Shown here: positions 42,958-51,931 of the stretch, piece after piece
How positions within the stretch are numbered: the stretch's first letter is position 1
Layout: each line of letters begins with the position of its first letter
The notes under the pieces: model-generated
What the model was told of the DNA's origin: nothing
Seen by the model: only the letters and a program-made list of their open reading frames with translations
The model's database searches: none
Program-made: the position numbers and the translations under genes
NCBI GenBank assembly: GCA_035559795.1
Contig: DATMAR010000003.1
Span: 372,001-436,000, forward strand
DNA: 64,000 nt
Reading direction: 5' to 3'
Origin: Fimbriimonadales bacterium
GTDB lineage: Bacteria; Armatimonadota; Fimbriimonadia; Fimbriimonadales; ATM1

Positions 42958-43607
42958 AGGTCGCCACCATTCTGCCTGCATATAACGAGGAAAGAAGAAT
43001 CGGTAAAGTACTCGAAGCGGTGTGCGCTGTCCGCTCGATAGACGAGATTATCGTCGTGAGTGACGGCTCGACCGACCGCACCGCTGAGGTCGCCAGAGCC
43101 TTCGAGGGCGTTACGGTGATTGCCCTGCCCAAAAACATCGGAAAGGGCGGAGCGATGGCTGCCGGGCTACGGCAAACGGACGCCGATGTGATTCTCTTTC
43201 TCGATGCCGACCTCATCGGTCTGCAGCCTCACCATATCGAGTCGCTCATAGAGCCGGTATTGAACGGTTGCGAAATGAGTATCGGGGTTTTTCGTAAGGG
43301 GAAATTCTGGACAGACACAGCTCACAAAATCGCTCCGTTCATAAGTGGGCAACGTGCAGTGAGACGTTATCTTTTAGACCAAATCCCATGGCTCGAAGAA
43401 TGTCGAATGGGAGCTGAAGTTACGATTAATCAAACCGCAAAATCGAAGAATGTACGTGTCAAACGCGTTCCACTACTCGGTGTAAGTCACCCCCCCAAAG
43501 AAAAGAAATTCGGTTTGGTGAAAGGAACTGCTGCTCGTGCGAAAATGTATGCAGAGATGGGCAAGGCTTATGTAAAAACCCGACGCCGTTTACGCACTCG
43601 CAAGTGA
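42954..43607 (+). CDS. Family 2 glycosyltransferase
   Basis: 217 residues from a GTG overlapping the M48 stop. VATILPAYNEERRIGKVLEAV, VVSDGSTDRTAEVA and LFLDADLIGL are the GT-A nucleotide-sugar and DxD-like motifs of dolichol-phosphate-sugar-type GT2 enzymes. No transmembrane segments, so it is soluble or peripheral. The acceptor is unknown. Its stop overlaps the start of the next gene. Confidence 0.9.
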   Translation: MKVATILPAYNEERRIGKVLEAVCAVRSIDEIIVVSDGSTDRTAEVARAFEGVTVIALPKNIGKGGAMAAGLRQTDADVILFLDADLIGLQPHHIESLIEPVLNGCEMSIGVFRKGKFWTDTAHKIAPFISGQRAVRRYLLDQIPWLEECRMGAEVTINQTAKSKNVRVKRVPLLGVSHPPKEKKFGLVKGTAARAKMYAEMGKAYVKTRRRLRTRK

Positions 43608-44746
43608 ATCGAATGTTTTTTCTGCTCCTCGCGTTTTCATGTTCCCTTTTAGGTTGCGCGGGAAATGCTGCCTATGATTATCCTCTTACTACTGAAAAAA
43701 GGATTACTGTCGCGCCCGATTCGCGTTCGAAGAACGTGCTCGTCGTGTATAACGCTGAAGATTCCGATAGTATAAAAATCGCTAAAGCATATCAAAAAGC
43801 CCGAGAGATTCCCGAGAAAAACCTGCTCTCCATCCGCGTGCCGATTGCGGAAAAAATATCCATCGAACTTTACGAAACGAAAATCCGAGAACCGATTCGA
43901 AAAGCAATTATAACTAAAAAACTCAAAATCGATTTCATCTTGCTCATCCGCGGAGTCCCGATTAAACTGGAAGAACCCGGAGAACATTCGGTAGATTCTC
44001 TGCTCGCAATCGAAGCGCATCCTTCGAGGAAGCAACCCGTTATCACTCGCGCAAAAAATGAACCCGAAAAAATGGCGAAGCTGGTCGCACCGAATCCTTA
44101 TTATCGAGCGAAAGAACTTTTCGACAGCAACAAGTATAAAATCTTCCTTTGCACACGCCTCGATGGGTACACAGCGGAAGATGCTTTGCGATTGATTTCG
44201 AATTCTATAAACGCAAAACCCGAAAAAGGACTCTTCCTTCTCGATGCCGACCCGAATCGCAATCATGACGGATACAGAAGAACACAGCAAACTTTATTCG
44301 CTGCACGCGACATTCTCTCGAAAAAGGGATTTCAAGTTATCTTAGACGAGGGAGCATCTTTTATCGGACACCGAAATGGAATTATGGGCTACGCGAGTTG
44401 GGGGAGTAACGATGCGAAATTTTCGGAGCAAGGCTATCGCTCTTTACGCTTTCATCCGGGCGCTATCGCAGAAACGTTTGTCTCGACGAGCGCAAGAACA
44501 TTCAAAAAAACTACGGGGGGGCAAAGCCTGATAGCCGACCTCGTTGAAGCAGGGATAACGGGAGTAAAAGGTTACGTGAGCGAACCGTACACTTATGCTT
44601 TAGCGCAAGTGGATATCCTTTTCGACCGCTACACATCCGGATTCACGTTGGCGGAAAGTTTTTACGCAGCGTCCCCTTTTCTCGGATGGAAAGATATCGT
44701 CATCGGCGACCCTTTATGCGCACCTTATAAAGACGGAAATCGCTAA
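43604..44746 (+). CDS. TIGR03790-like lipoprotein of unknown function
   Basis: 380 residues with lipobox CSLLGCAG (Cys about residue 18). The opening NVLVVYNAEDSDSIKIAKAYQKAREIPEKNLLSI and later FILLIRGVPIKLE, MGYASWGSND and the AETFVSTSARTF segment match the family catalogued as TIGR03790. That family has no established biochemical function. It closes a five-gene overlapping operon. Confidence 0.8.
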   Translation: MNRMFFLLLAFSCSLLGCAGNAAYDYPLTTEKRITVAPDSRSKNVLVVYNAEDSDSIKIAKAYQKAREIPEKNLLSIRVPIAEKISIELYETKIREPIRKAIITKKLKIDFILLIRGVPIKLEEPGEHSVDSLLAIEAHPSRKQPVITRAKNEPEKMAKLVAPNPYYRAKELFDSNKYKIFLCTRLDGYTAEDALRLISNSINAKPEKGLFLLDADPNRNHDGYRRTQQTLFAARDILSKKGFQVILDEGASFIGHRNGIMGYASWGSNDAKFSEQGYRSLRFHPGAIAETFVSTSARTFKKTTGGQSLIADLVEAGITGVKGYVSEPYTYALAQVDILFDRYTSGFTLAESFYAASPFLGWKDIVIGDPLCAPYKDGNR

Positions 44747-44776
44747 AAAATCAAATATCTTTCAAGATTTTATTTT

Positions 44777-44824
44777 CGCCTCCTCGAAGGTTCCCCCTCT
44801 TCGCTACGCTCGAAGGCGAACCGG
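44777..44824 (+). repeat. GGTTCCCC-family palindromic repeat, copy 9
   Basis: Leader gcctcctcgaa, arm GGTTCCCCC, spacer TCTTCGCTACGCTCGAA, decayed right arm GGCGAACC. Confidence 0.8.
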
Positions 44825-44853
44825 GCTCATTTGTCATGCAGTTGCCTTTATCT

Positions 44854-44927
44854 CGTTCCCAAACTCTGTTTGGGAACGCCCATCCCATGCATCTTCGTCT
44901 ATCTCGCCCAAACTCTGTTTGGGAACG
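44854..44927. repeat. Two TTTGGGAACG palindromes
   Basis: CGTTCCCAAACtctGTTTGGGAACG (full 11-bp arms, 44854-44878) and a truncated GCCCAAACtctGTTTGGGAACG (44906-44927), 27 bases apart. A diverged relative is at 19250. Confidence 0.9.
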
Positions 44928-45055
44928 CATCTCATAAACGTAAGGCAGGTATTCAGAGAATCTCGCCCCCCCTTATGAACTGTCCCATAAAAGTCTCCTC
45001 CTTTCTCTAAGACTGCGAGAGTAAATTGCGTCCGCTTTAACGGTAATCTTACTGC

Positions 45056-45631
45056 GTGCCCAAAACGACGTGGTCGAACACCCATCGTTTCCTATCGAAT
45101 TTCGTGCCCCTTCTCATCGCGCTCCCCTTCCCTCTGCTGGCATTTTATTTCGATAGAATCGGCAAAACGAATTTAGGAACTCTTTTTTGGGCACTATCTC
45201 CCTTTGCTTTTTGGATGACGATTAACTTTTTCGGACTTTTCCTAAATGGGCGGCTTCGGAAATCCCTTCTTCCTCTCCGACCGGGCGCGCAAAAAGCGTG
45301 GTTCGTCGGTTTCGCACGTCCTTCTTATCGAGGTTGGCTTCATCCGCACGAATTCGTGGGATGGCTTATTCTCAACGACGATAGCGTGGAATTCCTCGGA
45401 GAAAATCATTCTTATCGCTTGAACCGCGACGAAATCATCGCTATACGAAAAGCATGGAACATACATACTCTCTTAAGTTTGGGCGGTTGGATTTGTTTAG
45501 AAGGGCGAGTATCGGGTCAGCGCGTGCGCATGCTGGTCGAACCGAGAGAACGCGCAACGATGCTCGGAAACTTTCTTTTGAGAAACCAAATCATTCGAGA
45601 ACTGCAAAATCATTTTTTGCTTAAGCGGTAA
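45056..45631 (+). CDS. Membrane protein of unknown family
   Basis: 191 residues from a GTG. Two transmembrane helices near the N-terminus (about 14-32 and 41-62) precede a cytoplasmic-looking domain with GWLILNDDSVEFLGENHSYRLNRDEIIAIRKAW, the strand pattern of PH-like domains. The stop is nine bases before pgk, so the two may be co-transcribed. Function unknown. Confidence 0.68.
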   Translation: MPKTTWSNTHRFLSNFVPLLIALPFPLLAFYFDRIGKTNLGTLFWALSPFAFWMTINFFGLFLNGRLRKSLLPLRPGAQKAWFVGFARPSYRGWLHPHEFVGWLILNDDSVEFLGENHSYRLNRDEIIAIRKAWNIHTLLSLGGWICLEGRVSGQRVRMLVEPRERATMLGNFLLRNQIIRELQNHFLLKR

Positions 45632-45640
45632 ACTTCATGC

Positions 45641-46816
45641 ATGCCCATTCGCAAAAAAACCGTACGAGACATCGACGTATCTGGAAAACGTGTATTCGTC
45701 CGATGCGATTTCAATGTGCCGTTAGAAAACGGTAAGATTTCCGACGATCGCCGCATCCGTGAATCTTTGCCTACGATACGTTATTTGCTCGAAAACAATG
45801 CCCGTGTGATTTTAGCGAGTCATTTAGGCAGACCGAAAGGATACGACAGTAAACTTTCTCTAAAGCCTGTTGCAGTGCGTCTATCCGAGTTGCTGAACCG
45901 AGAAGTTCCTCTCGCACCGGATTGCATCGGCGAGGAGGTGGAAGAACTCGTAGCAAAATTAGAGCCAGGGGGGGCACTGTTATTGGAGAATCTCCGTTTT
46001 CACGAAGAGGAAGAAGCGAATGACCCTCAGTTTGCCATGCTCCTTTCGAAACTCGCCGATATTTATGTAAACGACGCATTCGGAACGGCACATCGCGCTC
46101 ATGCGAGCACGGAGGGCATCGGTCACTTCCTCCCTGCGGTCGCAGGTTTTCTCATGGAAAAGGAAATCGAATTCTTAGGTGGCGCACTCGAAAACCCGAA
46201 GCGTCCTTTTTTGGCTGTTTTAGGGGGGGCGAAAGTAAAAGACAAAATTAAAGTCATCGAGAATTTGCTCGGGAAGGTAGACCGCATGCTGATCGGTGGC
46301 GGAATGATGTTTACTTTTTATAAAGCCATCGGTTTAGAAATCGGAAAATCGCTTTTAGACGAAGCGAATCTTGATTTTGCAAAAAGAATTCTCAAGGAAC
46401 ACGGAGAAAAAATCATCCTCCCGAGTGACGTGGTCGTTGCGAAAGAAATTTCGGAAACGGCTGAAACGCATGTGGTAGATAAAGAACAAATTCCATCGGA
46501 GGAAATCGGGGGGGATATAGGACCTAAATCTCGGGATGAATTCGCCTCACACATCCATTCCGCAGGAACAGTGATTTGGAACGGTCCGATGGGCGTTTTC
46601 GAAATCGAGAAATTTTCGGAAGGCACTCGAGCGATAGCGGAGGCAATGGCTTCCTGCGGAGGGGTTACGATCGTAGGGGGGGGAGACACCGCCGCTGCTG
46701 TCGAAAAATTCGGCCTCGCGGAGAAAATGACCCATGTAAGCACCGGCGGAGGAGCGAGTTTGGAATTCTTAGAAGGCAAACTGCTCCCGGGCGTCGCTAT
46801 CTTGCAAGACGCATAG
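45641..46816 (+). CDS. pgk: Phosphoglycerate kinase
   Basis: 391 residues, full length. [46 protein letters not shown], the [21 protein letters not shown] segment and the nucleotide-binding [16 protein letters not shown] are diagnostic. It makes ATP from 1,3-bisphosphoglycerate in glycolysis. It is not clustered with gap or tpi here. Confidence 0.97.
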   Translation: MPIRKKTVRDIDVSGKRVFVRCDFNVPLENGKISDDRRIRESLPTIRYLLENNARVILASHLGRPKGYDSKLSLKPVAVRLSELLNREVPLAPDCIGEEVEELVAKLEPGGALLLENLRFHEEEEANDPQFAMLLSKLADIYVNDAFGTAHRAHASTEGIGHFLPAVAGFLMEKEIEFLGGALENPKRPFLAVLGGAKVKDKIKVIENLLGKVDRMLIGGGMMFTFYKAIGLEIGKSLLDEANLDFAKRILKEHGEKIILPSDVVVAKEISETAETHVVDKEQIPSEEIGGDIGPKSRDEFASHIHSAGTVIWNGPMGVFEIEKFSEGTRAIAEAMASCGGVTIVGGGDTAAAVEKFGLAEKMTHVSTGGGASLEFLEGKLLPGVAILQDA

Positions 46817-46861
46817 AGCGCAGCTGTTGGCTAAAAATACAATTTGCTCGGATAAACAAAA

Positions 46862-46888
46862 CTCCCCTATCGGTTTACGATAGGGGAG
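46862..46888. terminator. pgk terminator
   Basis: CTCCCCTATCG, loop GTTTA, CGATAGGGGAG: an 11-bp perfect stem between the convergent pgk and 46915 genes, followed by A/T-rich sequence on each side. Confidence 0.8.
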
Positions 46889-46914
46889 CTATAGAAAAAA
46901 TTTCTCAAACGAAT

Positions 46915-48495
46915 CTACCAATCGATCTGCTGACGACTGCTACCGGCTTCTACAATCACGTATCTGCCGTTTTGGAAATCGAGCGTGAAATTCAACCAAG
47001 TCGTCTGTCGTTCGTTCCATGGGTCTAAGTAATCATGTCGCGCGATGACGCGATACTCTCCGGAACGCGCTTTGCGTACACGAACGATTTGGAAGTTCTC
47101 CGTGTACACGCTCTGAATCAAGTCCGCTGTCATGTCGAAATAATCGTCTGTGCTGACCGTATAGGCGTATTTGCCTTCCATGAAGATATCCACTCTTCCG
47201 CCAGGGGGGGCGAGACGTTCGAGAGCGCGCACATCCGAATACTTAAACGCATCCACTAGATCGCTCAATGCGCGATCTAAAGCGCTATATCCATCGTAAT
47301 GGCGAGAATAAGTGTATCCATAATAATCGTGATATGCGCCGTATCCACAATACACCCAACGTACTGGATCGTTGATAATCACGATGATGCGAGGGGATAC
47401 AACGATAATACGCGAATACCAGATATAGGGCGGCACGCACCAATACCAATAATACGGCGAGAAATAGCATCCGAAACTCGGATAGAAGTAATAAAAATTG
47501 TATCCGAAGTGATAATCACACCAAAACGGATCGTAGTGCACATAACCTATGCGCAGATAAAACCCTTTATAGAACCCTTGGTCTTGAATTTTGAATTGAT
47601 CAGAGCCTTTCAGTTCCTTGAGAACCGGTAAAGCCAATTGGGGGGGGCGCTTCGTAAGGAGCGTGGTTTGGTTATGACTTTGCGTCTTTTGGTTTTCTCT
47701 CGACGGGTTATCGTAAACCCGCGACGGAGCGGCTATTCCTTTCGTGCGAGGCTGATAAATGGGTCCCGTGTCCGTTCGATTCCTCTTTCTCGGATAAGCG
47801 CCTTGAATCACACTGTCGGGTTTCGAGGGAGCCTCCTGACGATAGGATGGTGCTTGGTTTTCACGAACCGGTTGTTTTTCGAATTCGGAGCGTCGAGAAG
47901 GTGGATTATTCTCTTCTCTGCGTGCCGGAGGAGCGCTCTCCTCTTTGCGCGACGGAGGGTTATCCTTTTTCGATGGAGGTTGACCAGGTTGCTGATTGAA
48001 AACTCTATCCGTTGCGTTGTGTTTTATTGGAGGATATCTCCTCGAATACTCGGTTACGGGGTCGCTGGGGTAGTTTTGCCGCTCGAAAAGAAGTCCTCCA
48101 CGCTCTCTCGTGTTGCTTTCGTTCCTTATACGGTCATCGTGGGTTCTGTAAAGCCTCGATTCACGCTCATAACTCCTTGGATACGAACCACCAGAGGAAT
48201 ACGTTCGGACCTCCTTAGTTTGAATTTGGCGGTCATATGTTCTTCGAACTGTGGCATTTCCCGAATAAGGTTGCGAATTCGGATAGGTACGCGTGGGAGA
48301 AACCTGAGAGCGCGTTGGCGGCGCAGCCCCTTTTATCGAAGAGGAACTCGTCTTTGTCACGCTGCTCCTTTGTGGGGATTGCGAAGACTTCTGGGAGGAA
48401 GGTGACGAAGACGGGCTCCGGCTCGATTGGCTAATGCCCAGCCCTGTTCCGAATATTAGTAAAACAATTACACATAAAGACAAAAACCATCTCAT
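46915..48495 (-). CDS. Large secreted Ser/Arg/Tyr-rich protein with C-terminal NTF2-like region
   Basis: 526 residues. A signal peptide (about 1-23) is followed by a roughly 280-residue low-complexity segment rich in Ser, Arg, Pro and Gln, then a Tyr-dense patch (YHFGYNFYYFYPSFGCYFSPYYWYWC). The last 110 residues (YSALDRALSDLVDAFKYSDVRAL ... TWLNFTLDFQNGRYVIVEAG) resemble an NTF2/SnoaL-like fold. The layout suggests a cell-surface or matrix protein, but no family is recognised. Confidence 0.72.
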   Translation of the reverse strand: MRWFLSLCVIVLLIFGTGLGISQSSRSPSSSPSSQKSSQSPQRSSVTKTSSSSIKGAAPPTRSQVSPTRTYPNSQPYSGNATVRRTYDRQIQTKEVRTYSSGGSYPRSYERESRLYRTHDDRIRNESNTRERGGLLFERQNYPSDPVTEYSRRYPPIKHNATDRVFNQQPGQPPSKKDNPPSRKEESAPPARREENNPPSRRSEFEKQPVRENQAPSYRQEAPSKPDSVIQGAYPRKRNRTDTGPIYQPRTKGIAAPSRVYDNPSRENQKTQSHNQTTLLTKRPPQLALPVLKELKGSDQFKIQDQGFYKGFYLRIGYVHYDPFWCDYHFGYNFYYFYPSFGCYFSPYYWYWCVPPYIWYSRIIVVSPRIIVIINDPVRWVYCGYGAYHDYYGYTYSRHYDGYSALDRALSDLVDAFKYSDVRALERLAPPGGRVDIFMEGKYAYTVSTDDYFDMTADLIQSVYTENFQIVRVRKARSGEYRVIARHDYLDPWNERQTTWLNFTLDFQNGRYVIVEAGSSRQQIDW

Positions 48496-48756
48496 CTTAT
48501 TTGCCTCCGTTTCATTATGCCCCTTCTGAGGATGAGTGAAGGGCTTTCCCGCCGAATTGACTTCCCCAGTTTCCTTAGAGAGAGGCTTGGCATTTAATAT
48601 AACGTGTGAATTCGGTAGCCGTTTCTCGAATTACTTTGTCAACACACCAAGGTTCAGGTGCAATAATCCACAAAACTGGGAAAAATAACGAGCAAACCCT
48701 AAGAAACCGATTTTCTTGGGGAGAAAGACAGGCTTAGGACTTTTATTTAAAAAGAC

Positions 48757-49746
48757 GTGCAACAGAAAGTTATGGAAGAGCAAATCGCCGAACTTGAAAA
48801 GTGGCTCCCCGAATGCCTCCGTATTCATAAAGAAGTTCCTCTCCATCAATACACGACTCTTCAAACGGGAGGCAATGCACGCTATTTTGTCAAAGTTTCG
48901 AACATCGAAGACTTTGCGTTAGTAACGAGTCTCGCTCAGCAATGGAATCTTCCTCATTGGATAATCGGCTCGGGAAGCAACCTTCTCCCATCGGACAAAG
49001 GCGTTCCAGGCCTTGTCATTTTCAATGCTTGTTCAAGGATCGATTTGGATAACGACCTTTATGCAGAAACGGGTTGCTGGTTCCAAGACCTATATTTAAA
49101 ATCTGCTCAACGCGGACTTGCGGGTCTTGAATTCGCAGTAGGAATCCCGGGAACTTTGGGGGGTGCGCTCGTGAGCAACGCAGGCGCTTATCGAGCCAAC
49201 ATTGCCGAGCGATTGGCTGGCATCGAAATCGTCGAAAACGGAGAAAGACGTTGGGTGAAGCCGCATTATCTTCAATTCGGTTATCGAGATTCCATCCTTC
49301 GAAGACCGAACGCTCCTTCGATTGCTCTTTTAGCCGTGCGATTGAGATTAGAGCCAGGCGACTCGAAACGCATATACGACTTAGCGCGGGAATATCAAAG
49401 GCAACGCATCAGCAAACAGCCCCCCCAGGCGAGCGCGGGTTCTTTTTTCAAAAACGTCGAAGACAAAGCCTTCGCAGAGACGCTCGATCTCTTGCCGGAA
49501 AAACTCAAAGAAGCCGGGGTAGTGCCTGCAGGATTTCTTATCGAGCACGCGGGATTGAAAGGCGCGCGTTGCGGACGGGCAATCATTTCGAAAAAACACG
49601 CGAATTTCATTTGCAATTTAGGGGGGGCAACGGCGACACAAATCGCGACATTAGCGAATCGCGCAAAAACTGCAGTTTACGAAAAATACGGCGTACGATT
49701 GGAGGAAGAGGTTTTATACTTCGGAGATTGGAGTGACGTGAATTGA
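48757..49746 (+). CDS. murB: UDP-N-acetylenolpyruvoylglucosamine reductase
   Basis: 329 residues from a GTG at 48757; an ATG five codons later is a possible alternative. FAD-binding LQTGGNARYFVKV, GSGSNLL, LEFAVGIPGTLGGALVSNAGAY, catalytic QASAGSFFKN with the proton-donor Ser, and C-terminal YEKYGVRLEEEVLYFG identify MurB. It reduces enolpyruvyl-UDP-GlcNAc to UDP-MurNAc for peptidoglycan. The stop overlaps the next gene's TTG start. Confidence 0.95.
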   Translation: MQQKVMEEQIAELEKWLPECLRIHKEVPLHQYTTLQTGGNARYFVKVSNIEDFALVTSLAQQWNLPHWIIGSGSNLLPSDKGVPGLVIFNACSRIDLDNDLYAETGCWFQDLYLKSAQRGLAGLEFAVGIPGTLGGALVSNAGAYRANIAERLAGIEIVENGERRWVKPHYLQFGYRDSILRRPNAPSIALLAVRLRLEPGDSKRIYDLAREYQRQRISKQPPQASAGSFFKNVEDKAFAETLDLLPEKLKEAGVVPAGFLIEHAGLKGARCGRAIISKKHANFICNLGGATATQIATLANRAKTAVYEKYGVRLEEEVLYFGDWSDVN

Positions 49747-50711
49747 CGGATTCCGCCACGCTCGGATTCGTTCTTGCTTTGATCTCCGCCTTCCCGTTCG
49801 CAGCGTACATATTGCCTCGTAAATTAAGCACTCTCCCTGTTTTGGAATATCAGTTTTGGCTCTCGATTGCCATCGTTCCGAGTTTTCTTCTTGTTGCATG
49901 GGTTTTCCGAGCGCCGTTAACAGGACGCGGAGATTTACTTTTTTGGGCTTTTAGTTGCGGATTGCTTTGGGCGATGGGTTCGATTTTTTATAGTTTAGCG
50001 GTAGACCATCTGGGTGTCGCACGAAGTACACCGATAAAAAACCTCGCTCCTATGTTTGCAAGTATTTACGGCATCCTGATTTTCGGTGAATACACGATTC
50101 GCGAACCGCGTGGGATGTTGATGGATATTTTAGGTGTGAGTTTTATGGTGCTCGCGGCAGTGATTTTAGGAAGAGCGGGCGCATTGGAGCATGAACGAGC
50201 GTTCGCTTACGATGCGTCGAAAACGGAGGCGGAGCGAAAAAGAGCATTCATATGGGGTTGGGTATTTTCGTTCCTCACTGCGGTCATGTACGGAAGTTAT
50301 TCGATACCGTTGAAACACGTATTGCGACAAGGTTTCAACCCTTTTTCCGCTTGTGCATATCTCGGCTTGGGCGTTTTGACATTTTCCACAATCATGTTTA
50401 CCACTCGCAAAATTATGGGGGGGCAATTGAACTTCGATTTACCGAATCGAAGGGAATTAGGATTAACGACGTGCGCAGGTGTCATATGGGCATCGGGACA
50501 ACTTTTAGGTACGGTCGCAATGCTTCACGTACCGATGTCCGTAAGTTGGCCAGTTTCGAATGTAAGCACGTTGATTGCCGTCGTATGGGGGGTTTGGGTG
50601 TTTCGAGAAGTACATCTGGAAAAGCATAAAGGGGAAGTCGCTGCCAGCGTCGGTCTTTACATTCTCGGTCTCGTGCTACTTGCATTAGCCGCACCTCGTG
50701 GAAAAGTTTAA
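49743..50711 (+). CDS. GRP/GlcU-type sugar transporter
   Basis: 322 residues, about ten transmembrane helices in two repeats, from a TTG overlapping the murB stop. VARSTPIKNLAPMFASIYG and VSWPVSNVSTLIAVVWGVWVFRE are typical of the GRP (glucose/ribose porter) branch of the drug/metabolite transporter superfamily. Likely a proton-coupled sugar importer; the substrate cannot be assigned. Confidence 0.8.
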   Translation: MTDSATLGFVLALISAFPFAAYILPRKLSTLPVLEYQFWLSIAIVPSFLLVAWVFRAPLTGRGDLLFWAFSCGLLWAMGSIFYSLAVDHLGVARSTPIKNLAPMFASIYGILIFGEYTIREPRGMLMDILGVSFMVLAAVILGRAGALEHERAFAYDASKTEAERKRAFIWGWVFSFLTAVMYGSYSIPLKHVLRQGFNPFSACAYLGLGVLTFSTIMFTTRKIMGGQLNFDLPNRRELGLTTCAGVIWASGQLLGTVAMLHVPMSVSWPVSNVSTLIAVVWGVWVFREVHLEKHKGEVAASVGLYILGLVLLALAAPRGKV

Positions 50712-50905
50712 AAAACTCTAAGAAGCGATTGTCGAAGATGTTTATATCTCTTTTCAAAAAATAGTATTCGTTAAAATAGTATTCGTTCTAAGCTGTGGTC
50801 TCTCTGTTGGTCCTGCCCTTTCGTTAGAACTATTTTCATGGACTTTTAAGAACATGGCGAGAATTTAAAAAGACATCGAAACCTCATAAATGTCATACTC
50901 GAGAC

Positions 50906-51238
50906 ATGAATTGGGTCGGATTCGTTTTGCTGGTGTACACGGTGCTCGTTTTGGCAGGAGGATTTTATGGGTACGTAGCGAAAGGGAGCCTGCCATCGTT
51001 GATTTCCGCAGTTGTCGCAGACATTCTCATCACGGTAGGCATCTTGCTCGCAGTAATCGGAAAACAACCTGTATGGGGTTACGGTCTTGGTGGAGGAGTC
51101 GCGCTAATTCTCGGAATCTTTTTCGCAATGCGGCTAGCAGGAGGAAGTCTTTTTCCAGGTTTACCGATGTTGATATTGAGTTTGATTACGGTCATTTGCG
51201 TGGTTTATTGGATCGCCGCTTCGGGCGCAAAACCTTGA
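50906..51238 (+). CDS. TMEM14-family small membrane protein
   Basis: 110 residues, four predicted helices, with the GGFYGYVAKGSLPSLISAVVADI and ILGIFFAMRLAGGSLFPGLPML pattern of the TMEM14/UPF0136 family, which is shared between bacteria, plastids and mitochondria. Plant relatives (FAX) export fatty acids; bacterial function is not established. Confidence 0.82.
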   Translation: MNWVGFVLLVYTVLVLAGGFYGYVAKGSLPSLISAVVADILITVGILLAVIGKQPVWGYGLGGGVALILGIFFAMRLAGGSLFPGLPMLILSLITVICVVYWIAASGAKP

Positions 51239-51263
51239 TTCTCGATAGGTTACACTTCGGGTT

Positions 51264-51923
51264 ATGAGTGTCGCTGTCGTTACAGGTGGAACTGGTGCGC
51301 TGGGACGAGCAGTCGTGAATGCATTTTCACAAAGCGGATATGAAGTGTATTTGACAACGATAGATGAATCGGAACGGGCTGGATATCAAGGTCCGGGAAA
51401 AGTAGATGTCGTAAACCTGGCATCTCTCGAGGAGGCGAAACGATGGGTAGCGGGAATCAACAAACCCATTTCGGCTGCAGCATTAGTTGCAGGGGGGTTT
51501 ACGATGCAGCCCATAGAAAAAGCGAGCGAAGAGGATTTCGAACACTTGATGAATTTGAACGCAAGGTCTGCTTTTTATTCGTTGTCGGTACTCGTGCCCT
51601 ATTTAGAACGTGCTGGCTCTTCCTCTGTAGTTATGGTCGGGGCACGAGTTTATTCCGGTGCCGCGTCCATGGCTTTGTATGCAGGTAGTAAGGCGTTCGT
51701 GGTTAGCCTCGCGAAAAGTGCGTCAATCGAACTCAAAGCAAAGGGCATACGCGTGAATGTGATTCTCCCGGACATCATTGACACACCAGCGAATCGAAGA
51801 GTGATGCCTGACGCAGACTTCGAAAAATGGGCGAAACCCGAAGAAATTGCACAAGTGATACTTTATTTATGTTCGGAAGAATCGCGCTTGATAACAGGCG
51901 CTGCCATTCCCGTTGGAAGGTAA
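51264..51923 (+). CDS. Short-chain dehydrogenase/reductase
   Basis: 219 residues. Rossmann VVTGGTGALGRAVVNAF at the N-terminus, LNARSAFYSL, and catalytic YAGSK (Y-x3-K) with an upstream Ser. The C-terminus RVNVILPDIIDTPANR...SRLITGAAIPVGR is classical SDR. Substrate unknown. It ends eight bases before guaB. Confidence 0.9.
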   Translation: MSVAVVTGGTGALGRAVVNAFSQSGYEVYLTTIDESERAGYQGPGKVDVVNLASLEEAKRWVAGINKPISAAALVAGGFTMQPIEKASEEDFEHLMNLNARSAFYSLSVLVPYLERAGSSSVVMVGARVYSGAASMALYAGSKAFVVSLAKSASIELKAKGIRVNVILPDIIDTPANRRVMPDADFEKWAKPEEIAQVILYLCSEESRLITGAAIPVGR

Positions 51924-51931
51924 AATCTAAC

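Larger units (their letters stand above)
44747..45055. other. Intergenic gap with two repeat families
   Basis: 309 bases holding one GGTTCCCC-family palindrome (44777-44824) and two TTTGGGAACG palindromes (44854-44878, 44906-44927). The rest carries no supportable gene. Confidence 0.65.

Noticed and set aside
51827-51931. Longer guaB start
   Set aside because: It overlaps the SDR gene in another frame; MAAFAERLSFDDVLL at 51932 is the family start.
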